Made by a program: the position numbers and the translations under genes
The notes under the pieces: model-generated
Told to the model about the DNA's origin: nothing
Databases searched by the model: none
What the model saw: only the letters and a program-made list of their open reading frames with translations
Source of the DNA: Aeromicrobium endophyticum
GTDB lineage: Bacteria; Actinomycetota; Actinomycetes; Propionibacteriales; Nocardioidaceae
Reading direction: 5' to 3'
Length of the DNA stretch: 64,000 nt
Assembly (NCBI RefSeq): GCF_003586285.1
Contig: NZ_QUBR01000002.1
Coordinates: forward strand, 1,302,001 to 1,366,000
Shown here: positions 45,301 to 52,221 of the stretch, piece by piece
Numbering within the stretch: position 1 is the stretch's first letter
Layout: every line of letters starts with the position of its first letter

Positions 45301-45553
45301 TGTTGGTGAACGTCAGGCCGAGGATGCGCTCGGGGGCGATGCCGTGGTGGCCCACGAGCCACACGACACGGGCGGCCATGACCGTGGTCTTGCCCGATCC
45401 GGCACCGGCGATGATGACGCTGGGACGGTCGACGGGGGCCGTGATGGCCGCCAGCTGGGGCGGCGAGAACCGGAAGGGCTCACGCCCCGGCGGCGCCGGG
45501 AACATGCCCTGGAAGACGTGGTCGAGGTCGTCGGTCGTGCGCAGCTCGGTCAT
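42374..45553 (-). CDS. adnB: helicase-nuclease subunit AdnB
   Basis: A 1059-residue subunit: an SF1A UvrD-like motor (Walker A GAGSGKT, residues 50-56; VLLDEYQDTS; VGDPAQGIYGWRGA; LLTAHKAKGLEWRV; YVAFTRAKLEL) plus a C-terminal RecB-type nuclease domain (IGRIDAVYRTDRGFDVVDWK). AdnAB resects double-strand breaks in place of RecBCD or AddAB in mycobacteria. Unlike AdnA, no Fe-S cysteine set is seen near its nuclease. ATG overlaps adnA (ATGA), giving equal synthesis of the two subunits. Confidence 0.92.
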   Translation of the reverse strand: MTELRTTDDLDHVFQGMFPAPPGREPFRFSPPQLAAITAPVDRPSVIIAGAGSGKTTVMAARVVWLVGHHGIAPERILGLTFTNKAAAELGVRIRRSLTALDVEADGEPTTSTYHAFAGTLIAEHGLRLGIEPDLRILSDASRFQRVAQAIESYDRPLLEVTTSVPRLVGDVMALDGQLSEHLVTTDELRAFDTALVASLQGADKHYAVQDAGIAAARKRTELSHLVDRYRRAKAVAGVMDFSDQMAWGAELSAVAEVADSLRERFDVVLLDEYQDTSVAQRDLLKNLFSGPDADHGRGHPVMAVGDPAQGIYGWRGAAAGNLIEFLDQFPTSDGGRGAQFSLVETRRCGKSIIGAANELAAEFYATSADVQPLQAHPENAEGEVEVALHPTVADEVAAVVSGVRAAIEAGHPLSEIAVLVRVGGENGEIVAGLREAGIPFEVVGLTGLLAQPEVQDLVSVLEVVDDVTANPAMLRLLTGPRWNIGARDLALLGRRAAALSGRVFGREGDLSLDQQLAKAVEGADPTEIVSLADAVEDPGDLPYSPEARVRFQSLSALLSGLRSHVGEPLYDFARRVMHALDLDVELEASGSPSGLDNIALLLDAIAAYSADDAYASLAGLLAYLEAEERYNDGMEVSTPSDADSVKLLTAHKAKGLEWRVVFVPFMAKGVFPHARGRSRWVGSATTLPVALRGDADQLPDIEEWTFAGDKEYRALNSADALQEERRLGYVAFTRAKLELHVSGHWWGRTATRPRGPSPFLVTTRDWLAARGVEPRVWADEPAADDRNPLAEQRLAVSWPASPADLTARHRLAALVDAHIDDPGSPALPEFGAPDEQAELAIVQQIEDELELLVAEADRAADPVRTISLPPTLSATTALRLGGERDDLLAELARPMPREPVAGARFGTRFHAWVEAQLEGGQQTLLDPADLPGRGDTDIGSDAELDEMTAKFLAGPYGGTTPYAIEAPFSIMLGGQQVIGRIDAVYRTDRGFDVVDWKTNRQPTSDPLQLAIYRLAWAELQGIDPATVDGVFYYVRLDDVRRYTDLPDRAQLEEQLGLT

Positions 45554-48500
45554 GCCTGGCCTCCCCCGAGGATCGTCGCACCCTCGGGCACCGCGGGGCA
45601 CGCCCGGCGGAACTCGCAGTGCCGGCACGACTTCTCGCTGGGCGTGGCGGCGAGCTGCTCGTCGGCGATGACGCGCACCGAGCGCGTGAGCTGCTCGAGC
45701 GCGAAGAACGGCAGGTCGGCCGGTGGGGCGTCCTGCGGCTGCACGACCGGGTAGTCGGGGAGCTTCTTCTCGCCGTTGCGCAGCTGCACCAGCTCGGCAC
45801 CGGCCGCCCGCGCACCGGGGGCCAGGTCGTCGGTGGCACCGAGGTCGACCGCGAGCTGGTAGAAGCCCAGCTGCGGGTGCTCGGCGAGGTCCTTGCGCTC
45901 GGCGACGGACTTGCTGGTCTTGAGGTCGACCACGTGGACGCCGTCGTCGTCGAGCTCGACGCGGTCCATCGAGCCGCCGAGGGCGACGGTGCGCCCCTCG
46001 ATCGCGGTGGTGACGAGGAACTCGTGCTCGGCCGCCAGGGTCGTGCGCCCGTGCTGCAGGTGCCACTGCACGAATCGCACGAGGGCGTCGCGGGCCTCGG
46101 CCCGCTCGCGCTGGCCGATCCAGTCGGCGGCGAACGCCAGCTGGTCCCACACCGAGTCGACGTACGCCCCGAGTGCGTCGGCGTCGGCGGGCAGCCGCTG
46201 CTCGGCGACCTCGGCGGCGACGGCGTGCACGACGGACCCGAACCCCTGGGCCGTCGTGGTGCCGGTGGAGGCCTTGACCTCGTGGTCGTAGAACCACTTG
46301 AGCGGGCACTCGACGATCGAGCTGACCGAGCTGCCGGACAGCCGGATGGTGGCGTCGGGCGCGACCATGGGCGTCTCGTTGCGGGTGACGCCACTCATGC
46401 CCCACCAGCGCTCGGGCCGCGCCGGTCGCGTGGCGGCGCCGGGACGCTCGGCGAGCATCGCCAGCGAGCGGGCCACCCGGTCGCGCACGACGTCGCTCTG
46501 CGTCGTCTCGCCCAGCCGGCGCAAGGCCGCGATGGACCCGCGCAGCGACAGCGGCCGGTCGGGACGGCGCTTGGGGGCCCGCTCGACCGGCCCGTCGACG
46601 GGCGGGTGCAGGTGGTCCCACAGCTCGGTGACGAACACCGACGGCTGGTCGCCGTCCTCGCGGCCGCTCTCGACCGCGGTGACGACGAGGTGCTCCTCGG
46701 CCCGCGTGCACGCCACGTAGAACAGCCGCCGCTCCTCGCGGAGCGCCTCCTTGGCCGTGGGCGGCGTGATCTCGCCGCCGGGGCCGAGCCGCTCGGTGCG
46801 CAGGAAGCTGCCGCGGTGCCGGACGTCGGGCCACGTGCCGTCCTGCACGCCCGCGACGACGACGGTGCGCCACTCGAGCCCCTTGGAGCGGTGCGCCGTC
46901 ATGAGCTGGACGGCGTCGGGGGCGATGGCTCCCTGCGCCAGGGTGTCGGCCGGGATCTGCTGGGCCTCGAGCTCGGCGACGAAGGTCGTCAGGCCGCGGC
47001 GCTGCTGCTCCTCCTCGGCGCGGGCTGCCTGGGCGAAGAGGGCGCACATGACGTCGAGGTCGTGATCGGCCCGGGCCGCTCCCTCGCCGTCGCCGAGCGC
47101 CTCGGCGCGCAGCCGCTCGGGCCACGGGGTGCCCGACCACAACGTCCAGAGCACCCGCTCGGCCGGCTCGCCCGCCGTGACCTGGTCGGCGGCGCGCCGC
47201 AGCAGCGAGGCCAGGCGCGAGGCTCGAGCGGCCGACTGCCCGAGCGGCTGGTCGGGGCGCGCCAGCGTGCGCAGCACCGCCGGCTGCGAGAGCGCCTCGG
47301 CCAGCAGCAGGCGGGACGGGCGGGGGCCGCTCTCGTCGCTGCGGTCGGCCTCGCGGAGCGCCCGACCCACGCGCCGCAGCGCGGGCGCGTCGAGGCCGCA
47401 CAACGGCCCGGACAGCAGCGCGTCGGCCGCCGCAGGGTCGAGCGCTCGGTCGTGGGCGAGGTCGTCGGCGGCCCGCAGCGCCGCGAGCAGGGCCCGGACG
47501 GACGGCTCGGCGGCCAGCGGCAGCTCGTCACCGGCCACCACCACCGGCACCCCGGCGGCGCTGAGCGAGCGCTGGTAGCGCGCGATGTCGGCGGCCGTGC
47601 GCACCAGCACCGCCATGTCGCCCCACGGCACCTCGCGGGCGAGCCGCTGCTCGCGCAGGATCAGCGCGATGTGCTCGGCCTCGGCGGTGGGCGTGGCGAA
47701 GGTCTCGACGTGCACGTCGCCGTCGCGCCGGCGGCGCGGGGTGAGGTGCCGGAGCCGGTCGTGCTCGCGGCCGTCGAGCGCCCCGAGCACCCCCTTGTTG
47801 GTGACGATCGATGCTGCCGCGGCCGAGATGGTGGCCCCGTACCGGCTCGTGCGACTCAGCACGACGAGGTCGGCCGGACGTCCGTCGGCCTTCGGGAACT
47901 GCGTGCGGAAGTCGAGGATGCCGCGCACGTCGGCCCCCCGGAAGCCGTAGATCGACTGGTAGGGGTCGCCGACGACGATCACGTCGTTGCCGTCACCGGC
48001 CAGAGCCTGCAGCAGCTCGACCTGGAGCGGGTCGGTGTCCTGGTACTCGTCGACGACGACCAGCCGGTAGGCCGAGCGGACCCGGTCGCGCCGGGCGGGG
48101 TCGCGCAGCAGCTGGACGGCCTGGAACACCAGGTCGGAGTAGTCGATCGTGTTGTCGAAGGCCGCGACCGCCGTGTAGTCGTCGAAGAAGCGGGCCGCGG
48201 CCGTCCACTCGTCGCGGCCGTGCTGCTCGCCGAGGCGCAGGATGTCGACGGCGTCGAGGTTGCGCGACCGTGCGGTGGACAAGAAGCGTTGCATCTCGTC
48301 GGCCAGGCCCCTGGTGCGCAGCGACGGACGCAGCAGCGGCGGCCACTCCTCGGCGTCGCCCTCGCCCAGCAGGCGCTGGATCATGGCGTCCTGCTCGGGG
48401 GCGCTGAGCAGCTGGAGCGGACGCACGAAGTCGCTGGGGTCCTGCTGCTGGCGCACCAGGGCGTAGCAGTAGGAGTGGAACGTCATCGCCGGCGTGGACG

Positions 48501-48774
48501 CCGTGGTGCGGGCCAGCCGGCGGGCGATGCGCGACTTGAGCTCGTCGGCGGCCTTGCGGCTGAACGTCAGCACCAGGATCTGCTCGGGCGCCAAGCCCTC
48601 GTCGACCCGCCGGGCCACCACCTCGACCAGCGTCGACGTCTTGCCCGCGCCGGGGCCGGCCAGCACCAGCAGCGGACCACCCGGGTGGTCGACGACCGCC
48701 CGCTGCTCGTCGTCGAGCTCGGGCACGCGCGGCGGCTGGACGTCGGGCGTCTGCAGCACGTACTCGATCGGCAT
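45550..48774 (-). CDS. adnA: helicase-nuclease subunit AdnA
   Basis: A 1074-residue subunit with an N-terminal SF1A motor (Walker A GPGAGKTST, Lys45; VVVDEYQDTDP; VGDPYQSIYGFRGA; LMTAHRSKGLEWRT; FYVACTRAEEHL) and a C-terminal nuclease (LDDDGVHVVDLKTSKSV, LGFYQLAVDLG). Four cysteines, one in SSIVECPLKWFY and three in SCRHCEFRRACP, are spaced like the Fe-S cluster of AddB-type nucleases. ATG at 48774 follows the alkyltransferase-like gene by 29 bases. Confidence 0.92.
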   Translation of the reverse strand: MPIEYVLQTPDVQPPRVPELDDEQRAVVDHPGGPLLVLAGPGAGKTSTLVEVVARRVDEGLAPEQILVLTFSRKAADELKSRIARRLARTTASTPAMTFHSYCYALVRQQQDPSDFVRPLQLLSAPEQDAMIQRLLGEGDAEEWPPLLRPSLRTRGLADEMQRFLSTARSRNLDAVDILRLGEQHGRDEWTAAARFFDDYTAVAAFDNTIDYSDLVFQAVQLLRDPARRDRVRSAYRLVVVDEYQDTDPLQVELLQALAGDGNDVIVVGDPYQSIYGFRGADVRGILDFRTQFPKADGRPADLVVLSRTSRYGATISAAAASIVTNKGVLGALDGREHDRLRHLTPRRRRDGDVHVETFATPTAEAEHIALILREQRLAREVPWGDMAVLVRTAADIARYQRSLSAAGVPVVVAGDELPLAAEPSVRALLAALRAADDLAHDRALDPAAADALLSGPLCGLDAPALRRVGRALREADRSDESGPRPSRLLLAEALSQPAVLRTLARPDQPLGQSAARASRLASLLRRAADQVTAGEPAERVLWTLWSGTPWPERLRAEALGDGEGAARADHDLDVMCALFAQAARAEEEQQRRGLTTFVAELEAQQIPADTLAQGAIAPDAVQLMTAHRSKGLEWRTVVVAGVQDGTWPDVRHRGSFLRTERLGPGGEITPPTAKEALREERRLFYVACTRAEEHLVVTAVESGREDGDQPSVFVTELWDHLHPPVDGPVERAPKRRPDRPLSLRGSIAALRRLGETTQSDVVRDRVARSLAMLAERPGAATRPARPERWWGMSGVTRNETPMVAPDATIRLSGSSVSSIVECPLKWFYDHEVKASTGTTTAQGFGSVVHAVAAEVAEQRLPADADALGAYVDSVWDQLAFAADWIGQRERAEARDALVRFVQWHLQHGRTTLAAEHEFLVTTAIEGRTVALGGSMDRVELDDDGVHVVDLKTSKSVAERKDLAEHPQLGFYQLAVDLGATDDLAPGARAAGAELVQLRNGEKKLPDYPVVQPQDAPPADLPFFALEQLTRSVRVIADEQLAATPSEKSCRHCEFRRACPAVPEGATILGGGQA

Positions 48775-48803
48775 GAGCCCATCCCACCAGACGCCGCCGA
48801 CAG

Positions 48804-49103
48804 TCAGTCGTCGAACTGCCAGAGTGCTCGTCGGATGTCGACGGCGGCGCCGCTCGGGCGCATCGGCGTGCCCTCCTCGGCGTAGTGCTCCTGGGCGCCG
48901 ATGCCGTGGGCGGCCGTCAGGCTGCCGTCGGCGCGCACGACGCGCCACCAGGCGACCGCGCCACCGTCCATGGCCATGACGCGACCCACCTGTCGCGGGC
49001 CGCCCTCACCCAGGATCTCGGCGATCGCGCCATACGACAGGACCTGGCCGGGCGGGATCCGCTCGACCAGGTCCAGGACCCGATCACCGAAGTCGGGGCT
49101 CAT
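48804..49103 (-). CDS. alkyltransferase-like protein (MGMT family without active Cys)
   Basis: A 99-residue MGMT-fold protein. The DNA-binding helix GQVLSYGAIAEILG and arginine-finger region GPRQVGRVMAMDGG are present. The alkyl-acceptor PCHR motif reads AWWR (residues 51-54), with tryptophan at the cysteine position, as in Atl proteins. Atl proteins bind O6-alkylguanine and hand it to nucleotide excision repair. It lies between moeZ and adnA with gaps of 10 and 29 bases, so it is part of that operon. Confidence 0.88.
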   Translation of the reverse strand: MSPDFGDRVLDLVERIPPGQVLSYGAIAEILGEGGPRQVGRVMAMDGGAVAWWRVVRADGSLTAAHGIGAQEHYAEEGTPMRPSGAAVDIRRALWQFDD

Positions 49104-49113
49104 CGTCTGTCGC

Positions 49114-50286
49114 TCAGTACGTCGGCTGGCTGGGGTCGATCTGGTTGACCCACGCCACGACACCGCCACCCACGTGGACGGAGTCCTTGTATCCGGCGCC
49201 CTTCAGCACCGCCAGCGCCTCGGCCGAGCGCACGCCCGACTTGCAGTGCAGCACGATCTGCCGGTCGCTGGGCAGCTGCTCGAGGGCCTTGCCGTTCAGG
49301 AACTCGCCCTTCGGGATCAGGATCGAGCCCGGGATCTTGTTGATCTCGTACTCGCCCGGCTCGCGCACGTCCACCAGGACGAAGTCGCGACCGCCGTCGT
49401 TGCGCTCCTTGAGCCAGCCGTCGAGCGTCGTGACCGAGATCGTCGAGTCGGCGGCCGCGTCGGCGGCCTCCTCGCTGATCGCGCCGCAGAACGCCTCGTA
49501 GTCACTCATGAGCTCGGTCGGCAGGACGCCGTCGGGATCGCGCCGGATCTTGAGCGTCGAGTACCTCATCTCGAGCGCGTCGTAGACCATCAGGCGTCCG
49601 ATCAGCGGGTCACCGATACCGGTGATGAGCTTGATCGCCTCGGTCACCATGATCGAGCCGATCGAGGCGCACAGGACGCCCAGCACGCCGCCCTCGGCGC
49701 ACGACGGGACCATGCCCGGCGGCGGCGGCTCGGGGTAGAGGTCGCGATACTGCGGGCCCTCCTGCGCCCAGAAGACGCTGACCTGGCCCTCGAAGCGGTA
49801 GATGGAGCCCCACACGTACGGCTTGCCGAGGATGACCGCCGCGTCGTTGACGAGGTAGCGCGTCGCGAAGTTGTCGGTGCCGTCGACGATCAGGTCGTAC
49901 TGGCTGAAGATCTCCAGGACGTTGTCGTTGTCGAGCCGCTCGTTGTGCACGATGGTCGTGACGTACGGGTTGGTCTCGGCGACCGATGCCGCGGCCGACT
50001 CGGCCTTGGGCTTGTCGATGTCGGACTGACCGTGGATGATCTGGCGCTGCAGGTTCGACTCGTCGACGACGTCGTCGTCGATGATGCCGAGGGTGCCGAC
50101 GCCCGCCGCGGCCAGGTAGAGCAGCGCGGGGCTGCCGAGGCCGCCGGCGCCGATGACCAGCACCTTGGCGTTCTTCAGCCGCTTCTGGCCGGTCATGCCG
50201 ACGTCCGGGATGATGAGGTGGCGGCTGTACCGGCGCACCTCGTCGATCGTGAGCTCACTTGCTGGTTCGACGAGTGGGGCGACCAC
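49114..50286 (-). CDS. moeZ: adenylyltransferase/sulfurtransferase MoeZ
   Basis: A 390-residue fusion: an E1-like ThiF/MoeB domain (GAGGLGSPALL, about residues 46-56; catalytic-cysteine region VPSCAEGGVLG) and a C-terminal rhodanese with the persulfide-forming Cys348 in HCKSGVRSAEA. MoeZ activates and thiolates small sulfur carriers for molybdopterin, thioamide and cysteine pathways. GTG at 50286 has AAAGGAG five bases upstream; longer frames lack support. It is the first gene of the moeZ-atl-adnA-adnB-nudC operon behind a SigR-type promoter. Confidence 0.94.
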   Translation of the reverse strand: MVAPLVEPASELTIDEVRRYSRHLIIPDVGMTGQKRLKNAKVLVIGAGGLGSPALLYLAAAGVGTLGIIDDDVVDESNLQRQIIHGQSDIDKPKAESAAASVAETNPYVTTIVHNERLDNDNVLEIFSQYDLIVDGTDNFATRYLVNDAAVILGKPYVWGSIYRFEGQVSVFWAQEGPQYRDLYPEPPPPGMVPSCAEGGVLGVLCASIGSIMVTEAIKLITGIGDPLIGRLMVYDALEMRYSTLKIRRDPDGVLPTELMSDYEAFCGAISEEAADAAADSTISVTTLDGWLKERNDGGRDFVLVDVREPGEYEINKIPGSILIPKGEFLNGKALEQLPSDRQIVLHCKSGVRSAEALAVLKGAGYKDSVHVGGGVVAWVNQIDPSQPTY

Positions 50287-50325
50287 GGGTTCTCCTTTGA
50301 TGGCACGTGCGGCGTCGACAGGCAC

Positions 50326-50353
50326 AACGCCGTGTCCTGCTCCCATTGTTCCC
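50326..50353 (-). promoter_or_regulatory. SigR/SigH-type promoter of the moeZ operon
   Basis: The minus strand reads GGGAAC (50348-50353), 19 bases, GTT (50326-50328), the last preceded by C as in the CGTT form. moeB/moeZ is a recalled SigR target in Streptomyces. Start site about 35 bases before the GTG. Confidence 0.68.
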
Positions 50354-50401
50354 GGCACGCCGAGCCCGTGCTCCGCCCGTCCGGATCGTGGGCGCCCCCA
50401 G

Positions 50402-50407
50402 TAGGCT
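50402..50407 (+). promoter_or_regulatory. -10 box of leaderless tetR mRNA
   Basis: TAGGCT ends six bases before the GTG at 50414; the same hexamer and spacing as at 22033. Confidence 0.55.
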
Positions 50408-50413
50408 GGCCCG

Positions 50414-51073
50414 GTGACCGAAGCCATGCCGATGCGTCAGCGCACCAGCCGACTCCCGCGCACGGCGCGGCGAGCCCAGCTGCTGCAGGTCGCGCTCGAG
50501 GTCTTCGTCGAGCAGGGCTACCACGCGGCCTCGATGGACGAGATCGCCGAGCGCGCCGGGGTCTCCAAGCCCGTGCTCTACCAGCACTTCCCGGGCAAGC
50601 TCGATCTCTACCTCGCCCTGCTCGAGACGTCCTGCGACACCGTGATCGAGGGCGTCAAGGACGCGCTCGCCTCGACGCAGGACAACCGCCGACGCGTCAA
50701 GGCCACGATGGAGCTCTGGTACGACTACGTCGCCGACCAGGGCGCCGCGTTCCGGCTCGTGTTCGAGTCCGACCTTACCAGCGATCCCGCCGTCCGCGAG
50801 CAGGTCGACCGCGTGGTCGAGGAGTCCGCGGCCCTCGTGGCCGAGGTCATCAGCGACGACACGGGCCTGCCGCCCGCTGCCTCGCACCTGCTGGCCGTCA
50901 GCCTCGTCGGCATGGGCCACGTCGGCGCGCGCAACTGGCTGTCGCACGACTCGAGCCTGTCGCGCGACGAGGCCGTCCAGCTCGTCGCCGCCCTCGCGTG
51001 GCGCGGCATCGGAGCCTTTCCCCGCAACGAGGACGACACCGTCCCCGACCAACAGAACCAAGGAGTTGAGTGA
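50414..51073 (+). CDS. TetR-family regulator (Rv3208-like position)
   Basis: A 219-residue TetR regulator with the helix-turn-helix MDEIAERAGVSKPVLYQHFP after a short basic start. The ligand half is typical in length. It overlaps the DUF3107 gene by four bases (GTGA), so the two are coupled. This pair occupies the place of Rv3208-Rv3208A in M. tuberculosis (recalled synteny). The target and ligand are unknown. GTG start from the TAGGCT box. Confidence 0.87.
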   Translation: MTEAMPMRQRTSRLPRTARRAQLLQVALEVFVEQGYHAASMDEIAERAGVSKPVLYQHFPGKLDLYLALLETSCDTVIEGVKDALASTQDNRRRVKATMELWYDYVADQGAAFRLVFESDLTSDPAVREQVDRVVEESAALVAEVISDDTGLPPAASHLLAVSLVGMGHVGARNWLSHDSSLSRDEAVQLVAALAWRGIGAFPRNEDDTVPDQQNQGVE

Positions 51074-51327
51074 CCGTGGAGGTCAAGATCGGCGTGCAGT
51101 ACGCGCCCCGCGAGCTGTCCGTGTCGACCGAGGACGCGCCCAAGGACGTCCTCGCCCAGCTCGACGAGGCGCTCAAGAACGACAGCGTGTTCACGCTGAC
51201 CGACGACAAGGGACGCACCGTCGCGGTGCCGGCCTCGAAGGTCGCCTACCTCGACTTCACCTCCGACGCCGGACGCAAGGTCGGCTTCGGGCTGGCGGCC
51301 AGCGAAGCCGTCACCGCCACCGCCTGA
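51070..51327 (+). CDS. DUF3107 family protein
   Basis: An 85-residue protein matching the actinobacterial DUF3107 family (TB9.4 in M. tuberculosis): EVKIGVQYAPRELSVSTEDA at the start and VPASKVAYLDF near the end. It is small and acidic with no membrane segment. GTG start overlapping the TetR stop, with AGGAG upstream. Function unknown. Confidence 0.88.
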   Translation: MTVEVKIGVQYAPRELSVSTEDAPKDVLAQLDEALKNDSVFTLTDDKGRTVAVPASKVAYLDFTSDAGRKVGFGLAASEAVTATA

Positions 51328-51333
51328 CGTCCA

Positions 51334-51406
51334 CTGACGCGCGGGTTGCGTCCTCGTGACGCGCGGCTTGTCGTCGCGCATGGGTAGGTCGCAACCCGCG
51401 CGTCAG
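51334..51406. repeat. intergenic palindrome C
   Basis: Seventeen-base perfect arms CTGACGCGCGGGTTGCG (51334-51350) and CGCAACCCGCGCGTCAG (51390-51406). The 39-base loop holds a further degenerate copy of the left arm (GTGACGCGCGGCTTG). It lies between the convergent DUF3107 and ferritin-like genes. Confidence 0.75.
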
Positions 51407-51413
51407 CGTTGGG

Positions 51414-52112
51414 TCAGGCAGCCAGGCCCAGCTTCTCCATGCGGGCGGCGTGGGCCTCGGTGAGGCGGGTGAACATGCGTCCGATGCCGGCGAGGTCCAT
51501 GCCCGGGTGGTCGACGCCACCCACCAGCACGGTGCTGAGCGCGTCGCGCTCGGCCACGACCATCTGCGCCTGGCTCAGCGCCTCGCCCATCAGGCGACGA
51601 CCCCACAGCGCCAGGCGTCCGCCCACCCGGTGGTCCTGCTCGATCGCGCTGCGGATCGCGTCGATCACGAAGTCGGAGTGACCCGTGCCGCTGAGGGTGT
51701 CGAGCACGAGCTCGCGCGTGTCGGCGTCGAGGTACGCCGCGATCTCGCGGTAGAAGTCGGCCGCGAGGCCGTCGCCCACGTAGGCCTTGACCAGGCCCTC
51801 GAGCCAGTCGGACGGGCTGGTCTGCCGGTGGAAGCGCTCGAAGGTGGCGGCGAACGGAAGCATCACCTCGAACGGGTCCTCCCCCATGGCGACGAGGTGG
51901 TCGCGCAGCTTCTCGAAGTGCCCGAACTCGGCCGTGGCCATCGCCGCGATCTCGACCTTGTTGCGCAGGTCGGGGGCCATCTTGGCGTCCTCGGCCAGTC
52001 GCTCGCAGGCGCTGATCTCGCCGTAGGCCAGCAGCCCCAGCAGCTCGAGCACGCCGGTCCGGTAGACCGGATCGTCCATGGTCGAGGGGGTCGGATCGTC
52101 GAGAGAGGCCAT
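51414..52112 (-). CDS. ferritin-like / MiaE-like diiron protein
   Basis: A 232-residue all-helical protein annotated in relatives as a ferritin-like or tRNA hydroxylase (MiaE-like) protein. Candidate iron ligands are GEISACERLAED (helix 1), ATAEFGHFEKL (an ExxH motif) and, later, GHSDFVIDAIRSAIEQDH. It corresponds in position to Rv3210c. A TACGCT box at 52121-52126 (minus strand) lies eight bases before the ATG. True substrate unknown. Confidence 0.8.
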   Translation of the reverse strand: MASLDDPTPSTMDDPVYRTGVLELLGLLAYGEISACERLAEDAKMAPDLRNKVEIAAMATAEFGHFEKLRDHLVAMGEDPFEVMLPFAATFERFHRQTSPSDWLEGLVKAYVGDGLAADFYREIAAYLDADTRELVLDTLSGTGHSDFVIDAIRSAIEQDHRVGGRLALWGRRLMGEALSQAQMVVAERDALSTVLVGGVDHPGMDLAGIGRMFTRLTEAHAARMEKLGLAA

Positions 52113-52221
52113 GACGTTGGAGCGTAGCGTGCGCCCGCATCGGCGGGCTCACGAACCGCAGGGCCCGCAGACGTTAGACTGACAGTGGAAATCCCACGAA
52201 TCTGAAGAATTCGAGAAGACC

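Noticed and set aside
45619..48885. 1088-codon open frame on the plus strand
   Set aside because: It is the complement of adnA, which has full helicase and nuclease motifs; the antisense frame is low-complexity (Ala/Arg/Gly/Val-rich) with no motif. High GC leaves long antisense frames open.
48774..48948. 58-residue N-terminal extension of AdnA
   Set aside because: The extra sequence overlaps the alkyltransferase-like gene and is Arg-rich; family alignment by eye starts at MPIEYVLQTP.
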